64,000 bases of DNA, from assembly GCA_035380045.1 (NCBI GenBank), contig DAOSWM010000006.1:1-64000 (forward strand), in the 5' to 3' direction. A program made the position numbers and the translations under genes. The DNA comes from DAOSWM01 sp035380045 (GTDB lineage: Bacteria > Bacteroidota > Bacteroidia > Bacteroidales > Tenuifilaceae). Position 1 is the stretch's first letter. Each line of letters opens with the position of its first letter. Below the pieces are notes generated by a model. It saw only the letters and a program-made list of their open reading frames with translations. It did no database searches and was not told the DNA's origin. This document shows positions 25,210-34,403 of the stretch, piece by piece.

Positions 25210-26574
25210 ATGAAATCGTATAGAATTTGCTTAATAATTATAGCCCTATTGCTATCTTTTGTTCACACAGTTACTGCACAGGAAGAACCTATTCCCATAT
25301 GCGGAAACATGAGTTACATCGACTCAAAGATTGGCAGTAAGCTAAGCGTTTTCAGCTCCTACAGCGATTTTCAGCAAGCTACGCTTACAAAAGATGCAAA
25401 TGGATTAACGCTTAACATTACCTACAAAAAGGATGGGATGTTTAAGTTCGATAAAAAGATAATATCCCCCGATGAGCTAAACGCATTGTGTTTGGAAATA
25501 GAAGGTTTGGTAAATACTAAAGTACCCATTGAAGAAAACGAAGCCGACGATGATGCCCGATTAAGGTTGATAACATCCACATCAACAAATGCCTTAGCTC
25601 ATTACGGTTGGGCTGTGCCTTTAACTTTTGGAGCCGATGATGGGAAAGCGTACATCGCTTCGTACATGTTTATTGGAGGTGGCGGAATTGCTGCATCGCT
25701 CATATTCACAAAAGATAAGTTAATAACTGATGGCATGGCCAGAGGTTACACCATGGGGTCATTAAACGGAACCATACATGGAGTTTCGCTCGAGTTTCTC
25801 CTGCGAGGAGAAGATGCATTCGAAAATGAATCATCAATAGGTCTTACTGTACTTGGAAGTTTATCCGAAAGTTTCTCAATGCTTTACTATGCAAAAAAGA
25901 ATAATTCCACCTGGGGAAAAATGAGCATTGTTGGAAGTGGCGGATTATGGGGTTCTGCATTAGGAGCCAGTGTTCCCTTTATGGTATTTGACAGTAGAAA
26001 CGAAAGATTCTACGGGTTTTCAATGTTAGCATTCTCGGGAGCAACCATGGCTGGTGCAAACTACCTAAGTAACAAAATAAACATAACACACGGGGATGCT
26101 ACAGTTATTAACGCTGTAGGACTACTGGGTGCATACTATCCAATTGTATTTCTCGAATCGTTCGATACTGAAAACCCACGTTCTTACCTAACCGGCGCTA
26201 CCATTGGAGCGGCTGGCGGACTAGCGCTCGGAATACTAAAGGCAAAAAGAAACGATTATACCCGTCAACAAGGAAACTTTATTGTGTTAGGAGAAAGCGC
26301 CGGAGGGCTTATTGGAATCGGGCTCGGCGCGCTTATGGAAGCTGAAGTGTCCGGCTACCTTTGGCTCACTGCATTGGGGGCTACAAGCGGATTATTTTTA
26401 ACCGATTTATTCGTTCAGGATAAAGGAAGTAAAAAAGACTTAAAAAGTTCAAATTTAAGTTTTCACATCAACCCATACGGAGTACTGGGATTATCCAACA
26501 AGTTAAACTCCCCGTTTAAACCCTGGGATCCAAGATACAGTAGCAGCATAGCTTCACTTAAAGTTACTTTTTAG
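25210..26574 (+). CDS. Glycine-rich exported protein of unknown function
   Basis: I do not recognise the family. The 454-residue product has a signal peptide (1-23, 'VTAQ'), a soluble region (24-130) and then a long run of Gly/Ala-rich hydrophobic stretches (about 145-420, for example 'GATIGAAGGLALGILKA' and 'GESAGGLIGIGLGALMEA') typical of glycine-zipper-like helices or a beta-barrel-like outer-membrane part. The C terminus 'FHINPYGVLGLSNKLNSPF' resembles the strand-like end of Bacteroidota outer-membrane proteins. A possible -7 element TAAATTTG lies at 25145-25152. Confidence 0.6.
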   Translation: MKSYRICLIIIALLLSFVHTVTAQEEPIPICGNMSYIDSKIGSKLSVFSSYSDFQQATLTKDANGLTLNITYKKDGMFKFDKKIISPDELNALCLEIEGLVNTKVPIEENEADDDARLRLITSTSTNALAHYGWAVPLTFGADDGKAYIASYMFIGGGGIAASLIFTKDKLITDGMARGYTMGSLNGTIHGVSLEFLLRGEDAFENESSIGLTVLGSLSESFSMLYYAKKNNSTWGKMSIVGSGGLWGSALGASVPFMVFDSRNERFYGFSMLAFSGATMAGANYLSNKINITHGDATVINAVGLLGAYYPIVFLESFDTENPRSYLTGATIGAAGGLALGILKAKRNDYTRQQGNFIVLGESAGGLIGIGLGALMEAEVSGYLWLTALGATSGLFLTDLFVQDKGSKKDLKSSNLSFHINPYGVLGLSNKLNSPFKPWDPRYSSSIASLKVTF

Positions 26575-26689
26575 CAATTCACATTATATACACATTTCTT
26601 GGGCTAATCAGCACATTATTTATTTGAACAAACCTCAAATGAATATGTTACTATTTTGAATTATTCTAAATAGTAATAAATAGCGACAT

Positions 26690-28003
26690 ATGTTTGAGAT
26701 AAAAATGCCCAAAATGGGCGAAAGCATTGAGCAAGCAACCATTACAAACTGGTTTGTAAAAACAGGCGATAAGATTGAGGAAGATGATGTGCTTCTTGAG
26801 ATAGCTACCGACAAGGTAGATTCTGAAATTCCCTCTCCCGTAGAAGGAGTTGTTGACAAAATTCTTTTTCGGGTTAACGATCTCGTTCCCGTTGGCGAAG
26901 TAATTGCCATAATTAACACTGGGACAAATGGTTCGGCGAATACTGAAAATGGAAATAGTATTACTACTAAGAGCGAAGAATTAATCAATCAACCAACCAA
27001 CCAATTTAACACTGAGCAAAGCCCAAGTGCATCCAATCTGCCTATAAGTAATTCAAACCGTTTTTACAGTCCTCTTGTTAAAAGCATAGCAAGGGAGGAA
27101 AACCTTTCGCAACAGGAACTCGATTCCATTCCCGGAACGGGAAAAGAAGGAAGAGTACGCAAGGATGATTTAATAAAGTACATTGAACAAAAAAAATCTC
27201 AACCTCAGCCTCTAACTCAACCTAACATAACGCGCCCTGAGCCCGTCGAAGGGCAAGTTTCAAATAAATCAAAAATCCATTCTTCAGTAAGCGCCACCGA
27301 TGAAATTATCCAGATGGATAGAATGCGTAAACTCATTGCCGACCACATGGTTATGTCGAAGCAAGTTTCGCCCCACGTAACAAATATGGTAGAGGCTGAT
27401 GTCACAAATCTGGTGAAATGGCGCGAAAGGATGAAGGATATTTACCAATCAAAATATAAGGTAAAGTTAACTTACATGCCGGTTTTTACCGAAGCAGCTG
27501 CCCGCGCACTTCGCGATTTTCCGATGGTAAATTCTTCAGTAGATGGGGATAAAATAATTGTTAAGGGGAATGTAAATATTGGTATTGCCGTTGCAAAACC
27601 CGATGGGAACCTCATAGTTCCTGTTGTTCGCGATGCCGATAAGTTCAACATTGCCGGTTTGGCAAACTCCATCAGCAACCTAGCTGAAGCAGCCCGAAAC
27701 GGAAAACTCTCGCCCGATGATATTCAGGGCGGAACATTCTCAATCACAAACTTCGGAACATTCCGAAACGTTATGGGAACTCCCATAATTTCGCAACCAC
27801 AGGTTGCAATTCTGGCAACAGGAACCATCGAGAAGAAGCCTGCTGTTGTTGAAACTGAATTTGGCGACATTATAGTTCCTCGCCACAAAATGTTCTTGAG
27901 CCTTTCATACGATCACAGAATTGTTGACGGAGCCCTTGGCGGAGCATTCCTGCGCAGGGTTGCAGATTACCTGGAACAGTTTGATGGAAACAGGGAAGTT
28001 TAA
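26690..28003 (+). CDS. Dihydrolipoamide acyltransferase, E2 of a 2-oxoacid dehydrogenase
   Basis: E2 moves the acyl group from the E1 thiamine intermediate to CoA. It has one lipoyl domain (residues 1-75; lipoylated K42 in 'EIATDKVDSEIPSP'), an E1/E3-binding domain (about 126-162, 'SPLVKSIAREENLSQQELDS'), a linker, and the catalytic domain (about 205-437) with 'SLSYDHRIVDGALGG'. The linker contains 'TRPEPVEG', encoded by a palindromic repeat (described separately). The E1 gene follows 97 bp downstream. Branched-chain or pyruvate specificity cannot be decided from sequence; no E3 gene is adjacent. Confidence 0.93.
   Translation: MFEIKMPKMGESIEQATITNWFVKTGDKIEEDDVLLEIATDKVDSEIPSPVEGVVDKILFRVNDLVPVGEVIAIINTGTNGSANTENGNSITTKSEELINQPTNQFNTEQSPSASNLPISNSNRFYSPLVKSIAREENLSQQELDSIPGTGKEGRVRKDDLIKYIEQKKSQPQPLTQPNITRPEPVEGQVSNKSKIHSSVSATDEIIQMDRMRKLIADHMVMSKQVSPHVTNMVEADVTNLVKWRERMKDIYQSKYKVKLTYMPVFTEAAARALRDFPMVNSSVDGDKIIVKGNVNIGIAVAKPDGNLIVPVVRDADKFNIAGLANSISNLAEAARNGKLSPDDIQGGTFSITNFGTFRNVMGTPIISQPQVAILATGTIEKKPAVVETEFGDIIVPRHKMFLSLSYDHRIVDGALGGAFLRRVADYLEQFDGNREV
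27231..27254. repeat. REP-like palindrome inside the E2 linker
   Basis: CCCTGAGCCCGTCGAAGGG (27235-27253) with outer arms GCCCT/AGGGC belongs to a very common palindromic repeat in many bacterial genomes, whose translations read 'RPEPVEG' or, on the other strand, 'CPSTGSGR'. Here it is read in frame between the peripheral-subunit-binding and catalytic domains. Confidence 0.8.
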
Positions 28004-28010
28004 ATGCAAT

Positions 28011-28074
28011 AAGGATAAAGGGTTAAAGGTTAAAGGATTAATGATTAAAATACTTCCGTCTTCTGTCTTCAAAC
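28011..28074. repeat. Simple-repeat spacer between E2 and E1 genes
   Basis: GGTTAAAGG-type units (28011-28040) are followed by ACTTCCGTCTTCTGTCTTC (28051-28070). Both look like dispersed intergenic sequences that I recall from Bacteroidota genomes; only one copy is present here. No hairpin is seen. Confidence 0.35.
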
Positions 28075-28100
28075 TAAAAAACAGAATAAACAACTGAACA

Positions 28101-30310
28101 ATGACATACATAAAACGAAACGATAGAACCTACGGCATAAAACAAACATCAAAGGAAACTTTAGAAAAATGGTTTTACTTGATGTCACTTGGACGAGCAT
28201 TGGATGAGCGTGCTCCAAACTACCTTAAGCAGGCAATTGGTTGGAGTTACCATGCTCCCTATGCTGGTCACGATGGAATTCAGCTAGCAATTGGTCAGAT
28301 TTTCAATAAGGAAACCGATCATCTCTTCCCCTACTACCGCGATATGCTTACAACGCTATCAGCCGGATTATCAGCCGAAGAAATTATTCTAAACGGAATT
28401 TCCAAAGCAACCGATCCCTCAAGTGGCGGGCGCCATATGAGTAACCACTTCGGCAAAGCCGAATTTAATATTCACAACACTTCCAGCAGCACAGGAAACC
28501 ACACGCAGCACGCAGCAGGCGTTGGGCGCGCATTTAAACGGTATAACCACAAGGGAGTTGTAATCAGTTCCCAAGGAGAATCGTCAGTTTCGGAAGGTTA
28601 CGTTTACGAAGCAATCAACGGAGCGTCAAACGAGAAACTTCCAGTAATATTTGTTTTCCAGGATAATGGCTACGGAATCTCGGTTCCTAAAGAGGATCAA
28701 ACAGCGAACCGTAAGGTGGCTAACAACTTTTCAGGTTTTAAGAACCTGAAAATATTCCACTGTAACGGGAAGGATGTATTCGACTCAATGAATACGATGG
28801 ACGAAGCAAAAAAGTGGGTTTTGGAAAACCAGAAGCCGGCCATTGTTCAGGCAAACTGTGTTCGGATTCATTCGCACTCAAACTCCGACCGCCACGAACT
28901 ATACCGCGATAAGGGCGAAATGGATTACGTTCAGCAGGCCGATCCTTTGGCCAAGTTTCGCAGAATGCTACTGATGTACAACAGATTTAATGAGGAAGAA
29001 CTTGTTGAAATTGAGGAGAAAGTTAAGCAGGAAGTTAAATCTGCCCACAAGGCAGCCATGGCTGCTCCTGATCCAACGCCCGAATCAATTCACAACTTTG
29101 TACTTCCAGAACCGTACTTAACCCAGAAATATCCCGATGGAATCCATGGTTTCAATGGGGAACAGAAAAAGTTGATTGAAGCCATCAACGAAACGTTGAA
29201 AGCAGAATTCCGCCATAACCCCGACACATACATCTGGGGACAGGATATGGCTAACAAGGACAAAGGTGGAATTTTCAACGTTTCGAAGGGAATGCAGCAG
29301 GAGTTTGGAAAGGAACGTGTTTTTAACGGACCCATTGCCGAGGATTACATTCTTGGCACTGCCAACGGCATGAGCCGATTCTCCGATAAAATTAGAATTG
29401 TTGTTGAAGGCGCAGAGTTTGCCGACTACTTTTGGCCAGCCATGGAGCAGTATGTGGACTCGTCGCACGACTACTGGCGCACAAATGGTAAGTTCGTGCC
29501 TAACATTACAATACGACTTGCGAGTGGAGGTTACATTGGTGGCGGATTATACCATTCGCAAACCATTGAGGGTGCTTTGGCTTCAATTCCTGGTGTGCGA
29601 ATTGTGTACCCATCGTTTGCCGACGATGCGGCAGGATTACTCCGAACCAGCATGCGTTCAAAGGGAATGACTCTATTCCTTGAACCCAAGGCTCTTTACA
29701 ACGCCCCTAAAGCTGCAACTTCTGTTCCCGACGACTTTGAGGTTCCTTTCGGAAAAGCAAGAATTCGTAAAGAAGGTGAAAATCTTTCAATCATAACCTT
29801 TGGCAACACAACGCACATGTGCATTGAAGCAGCGGAAAGGCTAGAAAAGGAGCTGAACATTACGATTGAAGTTGTTGATATACGCTCAATTATTCCCCTC
29901 GATAAGGATACAATTTTAAACTCGGTAAGGAAAACCGGNNNNNNNNNNNNNNNNNNNNNNNNNNNNNNNNNNNNNNNNNNNNNNNNNNNNNNNNNNNNNN
30001 NNNNNNNNNNNNNNNNNNNNNNNNNNNNNNNNNNNNNNGCTCAATTATTCCCCTCGATAAGGATACAATTTTAAACTCGGTAAGGAAAACCGGGAAAGCC
30101 CTGGTAGTTCACGAGGATAAAGTTTTTGGTGGGTTTGGAGGCGAAATCGCCTCAATAATTGCAGATGAAGCCTTCGAATATTTGGATGGCCCTGTTAAAC
30201 GTGTAGGAGCAACCTTCACTCCGGTTGGGTTCAATAGAATATTGGAAGCTGCAATTCTTCCAAATAGCGATAAAATATACGCTGAAGCAAAAGAGTTAAT
30301 TAAATTCTGA
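28101..30310 (+). CDS. 2-oxoacid dehydrogenase E1, fused alpha and beta subunits (split by assembly gap)
   Basis: Thiamine-diphosphate enzyme that decarboxylates the 2-oxoacid and passes the acyl group to E2. The alpha half (about 1-330) has 'GESSVSEGYVYEAINGAS' with 'VFQDNGYGIS' as the ThDP/Mg site (GES in place of the usual GDG). The beta half (about 345-684) has 'GPIAEDYILGTANGM' and 'SGGYIGGGLYHSQTIEGALA'. The 100-N gap (29939-30038) is flanked by the same 55 bp; removing Ns and one copy joins the frame exactly and gives 684 residues ending at TGA 30308-30310. The gene is therefore intact in the organism. Confidence 0.9.
29884..30093. other. Artificial scaffold gap with duplicated 55-bp flanks
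   Basis: Bases 29884-29938 and 30039-30093 are identical, separated by 100 Ns. The overlap length equals a common de Bruijn k-mer size, so two contigs overlapped but were joined with a placeholder gap. No sequence is missing. Confidence 0.93.
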
Positions 30311-30313
30311 AAT

Positions 30314-30350
30314 AACTCCCCACAGCAAAGTTCAATCGCAGTGGGGAGTT
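30314..30350. terminator. Terminator after the E1 gene
   Basis: AACTCCCCAC (30314-30323) pairs with GTGGGGAGTT (30341-30350), followed by TGCTTTT. It separates the E1 gene from the convergent glpK. Confidence 0.75.
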
Positions 30351-30355
30351 TGCTT

Positions 30356-31852
30356 TTAACTACTTTTAATCCAGTTTTTTGATCGTCCTACGGCATCGTC
30401 CCACTTACCTTTTATTTCGGAAAGCTTTTCTTCTGAAAACTGTGGGGTAAAGGTTCTGTCTAAATTCCATTGCTGCTTCAGTTCCTCGAAGTCCTTCCAG
30501 AAACCCGTTGCAAGGCCGGCAAGGTATGCCGCTCCGAGAGCTGTTGTTTCTACAATTTTTGGACGAACAACAGGCGTTTTAAGTATATCGGATTGAAACT
30601 GCATAAGTAGGTTATTCGCCGAGGCCCCACCATCAACACGGAGTTCGCTGGTTTTAATCTCTGTATCGAGTTCCATTACGTTCAACACTTCCATGGTTTG
30701 AAAAGCGATTCCTTCGAGCGCAGCGCGCGCAATGTGCGCCCGTGTTGTTCCGCGAGTTAGCCCAACCATAGTTCCGCGAGCATACTGGTCCCAATGGGGA
30801 GCACCCATTCCGGTAAAGGCTGGAACAAAGTAAACATCGCCGCTATCTTCAACCTGTGCTGCCAGCTTTTCAACCTCAGCCGACGAGTTAATAATCCCCA
30901 AACCATCGCGAAGCCACTGCACAACCGCTCCGCCAATAAAAATACTTCCCTCGAGAGCGTAGGTAACTTTCCCATTTATTTTCCAGGCAACCGTTGTAAG
31001 AAGGTTGTGGTTTGAGATAAATGGAACTTCGCCGGTATTCATCAGCATAAAGCAGCCCGTGCCGTAAGTATTCTTTACCATACCTTCCTCAACACACATT
31101 TGTCCGAAGAGTGCAGCCTGCTGGTCGCCGGCAATTCCCGCAATGGGAACCTTCGATGCAAAGAAAGTGGTGTTGGAGTAATCGTAAATTTCGCTCGAAG
31201 AGGCTACCCGCGGCATCATGCTACGTGGAACAGAAAGTAAATCAAGCAACTCATCGTCCCAATCCAATGTGTTTATATTGAACAGCATGGTTCTGCTGGC
31301 GTTGGAAACATCGGTAACATGTGTTCGCCCCTGAGTTAACTTCCATACTAGCCACGAATCAACAGTTCCAAAAGCCAGCTCTCCCCTGTTTGCCCGTTCA
31401 CGGGCACCCGAAACATTATCGAGAATCCATTTTACCTTGGTTCCACTGAAGTACGCATCGATGATAAGCCCCGTTTTCTCACGAATTATTGCTGAATGAC
31501 CTTTCTCTTTCAGCTCATCACAGAATCCGGAAGTTCTCCTATCCTGCCAAACTATTGCGTTATAAACAGGTTCTCCCGTTTTTCTGTCCCAAACAATGGT
31601 TGTTTCGCGCTGGTTAGTAATTCCAATTCCAGCCAGCAGGGTTCCGTTTATGTTTATTTTCGACATGGCTTCGGCTGCAACCGCAACCTGCGACGACCAA
31701 ATTTCGCTTGGGTCGTGCTCAACCCATCCGGGCTTGGGGAATTTTTGGTTAAACTCCTTCTGTGCTACCGACCGTATGTTGCCTTTTCTGTCGAAAAGGA
31801 GAGCGCGGGAGCTGGTTGTCCCCTGATCAAGGGCAAGAATAAACTGTTCCAT
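30356..31852 (-). CDS. glpK: Glycerol kinase
   Basis: Phosphorylates glycerol to sn-glycerol 3-phosphate with ATP. FGGY-family blocks are complete: 'LALDQGTTSSRALLFDRKGN' at the N terminus, 'GWVEHDPSEIW', 'GITNQRETTIVWDRKTGEPV', 'FGTVDSWLVWKLTQG' and the C-terminal 'RVDGGASANNLLMQFQSDIL'. At 498 residues it has normal length. It lies 71 bp downstream of glpD on the same strand, so the two should be cotranscribed. There is no glycerol facilitator (glpF) in the window. Confidence 0.96.
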   Translation of the reverse strand: MEQFILALDQGTTSSRALLFDRKGNIRSVAQKEFNQKFPKPGWVEHDPSEIWSSQVAVAAEAMSKININGTLLAGIGITNQRETTIVWDRKTGEPVYNAIVWQDRRTSGFCDELKEKGHSAIIREKTGLIIDAYFSGTKVKWILDNVSGARERANRGELAFGTVDSWLVWKLTQGRTHVTDVSNASRTMLFNINTLDWDDELLDLLSVPRSMMPRVASSSEIYDYSNTTFFASKVPIAGIAGDQQAALFGQMCVEEGMVKNTYGTGCFMLMNTGEVPFISNHNLLTTVAWKINGKVTYALEGSIFIGGAVVQWLRDGLGIINSSAEVEKLAAQVEDSGDVYFVPAFTGMGAPHWDQYARGTMVGLTRGTTRAHIARAALEGIAFQTMEVLNVMELDTEIKTSELRVDGGASANNLLMQFQSDILKTPVVRPKIVETTALGAAYLAGLATGFWKDFEELKQQWNLDRTFTPQFSEEKLSEIKGKWDDAVGRSKNWIKSS

Positions 31853-31923
31853 ACTTATTTGATTTCTTTCCTACAAATATTGCAATATTGAACTGTAATT
31901 CAAATTCGGTACGAATAAATTGG

Positions 31924-33489
31924 TTATTTCAACAAATATTTTTTTGCAACATTTTGAAATTGTTCAACTTGAGACTTTTCCCACTCCTTGTCTTTTCCAA
32001 GTTCTTTGGCCATTACCTCAGCAACTATTGGTGCAACCAGAATACTTTCCCGTGCATCGAGCAGAATGCTTCGCGTTCTTCGCGAGAGGAAATCCTCAAC
32101 CGTCACAGCCATTTCATTTCTAACAGCCAACACAACCTGGGCTTCAATTATATTTAAACGTTCACTTAGGATTCTTTTAGTATCGGGCTGTTCCTCCATG
32201 ATTATAGTAAGAACATCCTTGTCGGTACCGTAGAAGTAGTAAGGATCGGTTAAGTCAACATTTGTTTTGTATCCATGGATTGGCAGGTTCTTTGTTTTGG
32301 ATTGGGTTTTGTTCCAGCCTTTTACCTTCTCAACCCTATCCACCATATCCTGCGCCATACGGCGGAAAGTTGTCCACTTGCCTCCTACCATTGTAAACAG
32401 GTGTGAATTAGAAACAAATATTTTATGGCTACGGGAAATTTCCTTCGTTTTTTTGCTATCGCCTTTTGGTGCTGCCAGCGGACGTAAACCGGCGAAAATA
32501 CTAAGAACATCGTGGCGCGTTGGGGTTTTAACCAGGTATTTCGCCATGGTGTTCAGTATGAATTCAATCTCGCTTTCAAGTGCAACCGGTTCTAGCGATG
32601 CGGAATTTATTGGCGTATCGGTTGTTCCAACCACCAACTTTCCGTGCCATGGCACGGCAAACAGAACCCTTCCGTCATCGGTTTTTGGAATCATTAGCGC
32701 ATTGTCGCCGGGCAAGAATGATTTGTCGAGAACCAGGTGAATTCCCTGACTCGGACGTATAGTTTTCTCCTTTCCTGGTTCATCCATCTGTAGCACCTCA
32801 TCGGCAAAAACTCCGGTAGCGTTTATCACAACTTTCCCCTTCACTGTGAAATTCTGTCCGGTTTCCTGATTAACCGCAACTACACCGTTTATTTTGCCGT
32901 CCCCATTCTTTGTCAACGACTCAACAGAAACGTAGTTAACCGCAATAGCGCCTTTCTCCACAGCAGTTTGAATAACATTTATGGCTAGCCGTGAATCATC
33001 GAATTGACCGTCGTGATAGCGAACTCCTGCAGTTATTTTTTCTTTTTTTATGGTTGGTAAACTTTCGATTGCTTTCTTTTTTGAGATACGTACCGAACGT
33101 CCCAAGCTGTATTTACCTGCCAACAAATCGTAAAATGTAAGGCCCACTGTATACATCAGCTCATCGAACCACGAGAAGGTAGGAATTACAAACGACTGAT
33201 TCTTTACCAAATGCGGAGCATTTTGAAGAAGTCGGCCCCTTTCAACGCAGGCTTCTCGAACCAAGGCCACATCGCCCTGAGCCAGGTAGCGAACCCCACC
33301 ATGCACCAGCTTGGTACTCTTACTCGATGTTGATTTCGTAAAATCGGACTTCTCAAGTAGAACTGTTTTGTAGCCCCTTGTTGCTGCTTCCAACGCTATT
33401 CCTATTCCGGTAGCACCTCCACCAACAATAATAAAATCGAACTCATTTTCTCCTGAAACCAGTAATTCTAATGCATGATTCCTTTTCAT
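31924..33489 (-). CDS. glpD: FAD-dependent glycerol-3-phosphate dehydrogenase
   Basis: Oxidises glycerol 3-phosphate to dihydroxyacetone phosphate at the inner membrane, feeding electrons to the quinone pool. The FAD-binding 'DFIIVGGGATGIGIALEAAT' (residues 18-37) and 'STSSKSTKLVHGGVRYL' are diagnostic of the DAO/GlpA-GlpD family, and the C-terminal 'VEDFLSRRTRSILLDARES' is the DAO_C cap. At 521 residues it has the length of aerobic-type GlpD without the GlpB/C partners. It is the first gene of glpDK and is controlled from the divergent region with the DeoR/GlpR gene. Confidence 0.95.
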   Translation of the reverse strand: MKRNHALELLVSGENEFDFIIVGGGATGIGIALEAATRGYKTVLLEKSDFTKSTSSKSTKLVHGGVRYLAQGDVALVREACVERGRLLQNAPHLVKNQSFVIPTFSWFDELMYTVGLTFYDLLAGKYSLGRSVRISKKKAIESLPTIKKEKITAGVRYHDGQFDDSRLAINVIQTAVEKGAIAVNYVSVESLTKNGDGKINGVVAVNQETGQNFTVKGKVVINATGVFADEVLQMDEPGKEKTIRPSQGIHLVLDKSFLPGDNALMIPKTDDGRVLFAVPWHGKLVVGTTDTPINSASLEPVALESEIEFILNTMAKYLVKTPTRHDVLSIFAGLRPLAAPKGDSKKTKEISRSHKIFVSNSHLFTMVGGKWTTFRRMAQDMVDRVEKVKGWNKTQSKTKNLPIHGYKTNVDLTDPYYFYGTDKDVLTIIMEEQPDTKRILSERLNIIEAQVVLAVRNEMAVTVEDFLSRRTRSILLDARESILVAPIVAEVMAKELGKDKEWEKSQVEQFQNVAKKYLLK

Positions 33490-33517
33490 AGCCTTAACAA
33501 TTTATGATTTGTTTCGA

Positions 33518-33571
33518 CAAAAATACAAAAAGAAATATTACGAAACTATTTATATTTCGTATTATTTCTTT
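33518..33571 (-). promoter_or_regulatory. glpD promoter element and long inverted-repeat operator
   Basis: A 17-bp inverted repeat with one mismatch (AAAGAAATATTACGAAA at 33529-33545; TTTCGTATTATTTCTTT at 33555-33571) sits just upstream of a minus-strand -7 element TATTTTTG (plus CAAAAATA, 33518-33525). A dyad of this length fits a DeoR-type repressor such as the adjacent GlpR-like protein. Placement over the -33 region of glpD implies repression. Confidence 0.75.
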
Positions 33572-33585
33572 TTTAGTCCATTTTT

Positions 33586-33615
33586 TTGGAAATTGTAATA
33601 TTCTTTATACATTTG
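33586..33615 (+). promoter_or_regulatory. Promoter of the DeoR/GlpR-like gene
   Basis: TTG (33586-33588), a 19-bp spacer and TACATTTG (33608-33615) match the Bacteroidota consensus, 13 bp before the start codon. Confidence 0.7.
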
Positions 33616-33628
33616 ATAAAAAAATTTT

Positions 33629-34396
33629 ATGAGCAAAAGCATAGCCAAGCGCCACCAGTATATCCTCAATAAAATTCAGGAACACGGATTCGTTAACGTC
33701 CATGAGCTAAGCGAAGAATTGGATGTTTCGATGGTAACCATACGAAAGGATTTGAAAATTCTTGAAAGCAGGAACCTTCTTTACCGAACCCACGGTAGCG
33801 CTACGCTGGCAAACCCATTTATTGTTGACAGGAATATCCACGAGAAGGAAAAAATACGGATTGAACAAAAGGTAAGAATCGCAAAAGCAGCTGCGCAGTT
33901 GGTACAACCACACGACAGCATAATTCTGGCATCGGGTTCAACAATGCTCGAGCTTGCCAAGCAACTCCAAAACCAGAAAGAATTAACGGTAGTTTCAGCT
34001 TCGCTGAATGTATCGCAAATACTGAATATTAACCCCGACATAGAGATACATCAACTTGGAGGCACCATCAGGAAAAGTTCCAACTCCACCATTGGACCAT
34101 TTGCTGAGAAAATGCTGGAGAACTACAGCTGCAACATACTTTTTCTAGGTGCCGATGGAGTTGACCCCGACTTCGGTTTAACCACAACAAACGCAATGGA
34201 AGCCTCGCTGAACGAGAAAATGATAAGGGCAGCAAGTAAAGTTGTGGTACTGGCCGACTCCAGCAAGTTTGGGAAAAGGGGTTTTGGGAAAATATGTGAG
34301 TTGAATGTTGTTGATATAATAATAACCGATAATGAAGTATCAGGAATGCTGGTTAAGAAGATTCAAGAAAAGGGCGTTGATATTGTTACGGTTTAG
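33629..34396 (+). CDS. glpR: DeoR/GlpR family repressor
   Basis: The N-terminal winged helix ('SKSIAKRHQYILNKIQEHGF', 'VNVHELSEELDVSMVTIRKD') is the DeoR helix-turn-helix. Residues 75-240 form the sugar-phosphate-sensing DeoRC domain, with 'ILASGSTMLELAKQLQ' and 'LFLGADGVDPDFGLTTTNAM'. Divergence from glpD and the intervening operator indicate that glycerol 3-phosphate is the inducer and glpDK the target; this is inference from family and context. Length (255) is typical. Confidence 0.88.
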   Translation: MSKSIAKRHQYILNKIQEHGFVNVHELSEELDVSMVTIRKDLKILESRNLLYRTHGSATLANPFIVDRNIHEKEKIRIEQKVRIAKAAAQLVQPHDSIILASGSTMLELAKQLQNQKELTVVSASLNVSQILNINPDIEIHQLGGTIRKSSNSTIGPFAEKMLENYSCNILFLGADGVDPDFGLTTTNAMEASLNEKMIRAASKVVVLADSSKFGKRGFGKICELNVVDIIITDNEVSGMLVKKIQEKGVDIVTV

Positions 34397-34403
34397 CCAT
34401 AAA

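Noticed and set aside
28101..30074. E1 gene as a truncated pseudogene
   Set aside because: The apparent end comes from reading through Ns; collapsing the duplicated 55 bp restores the full frame.
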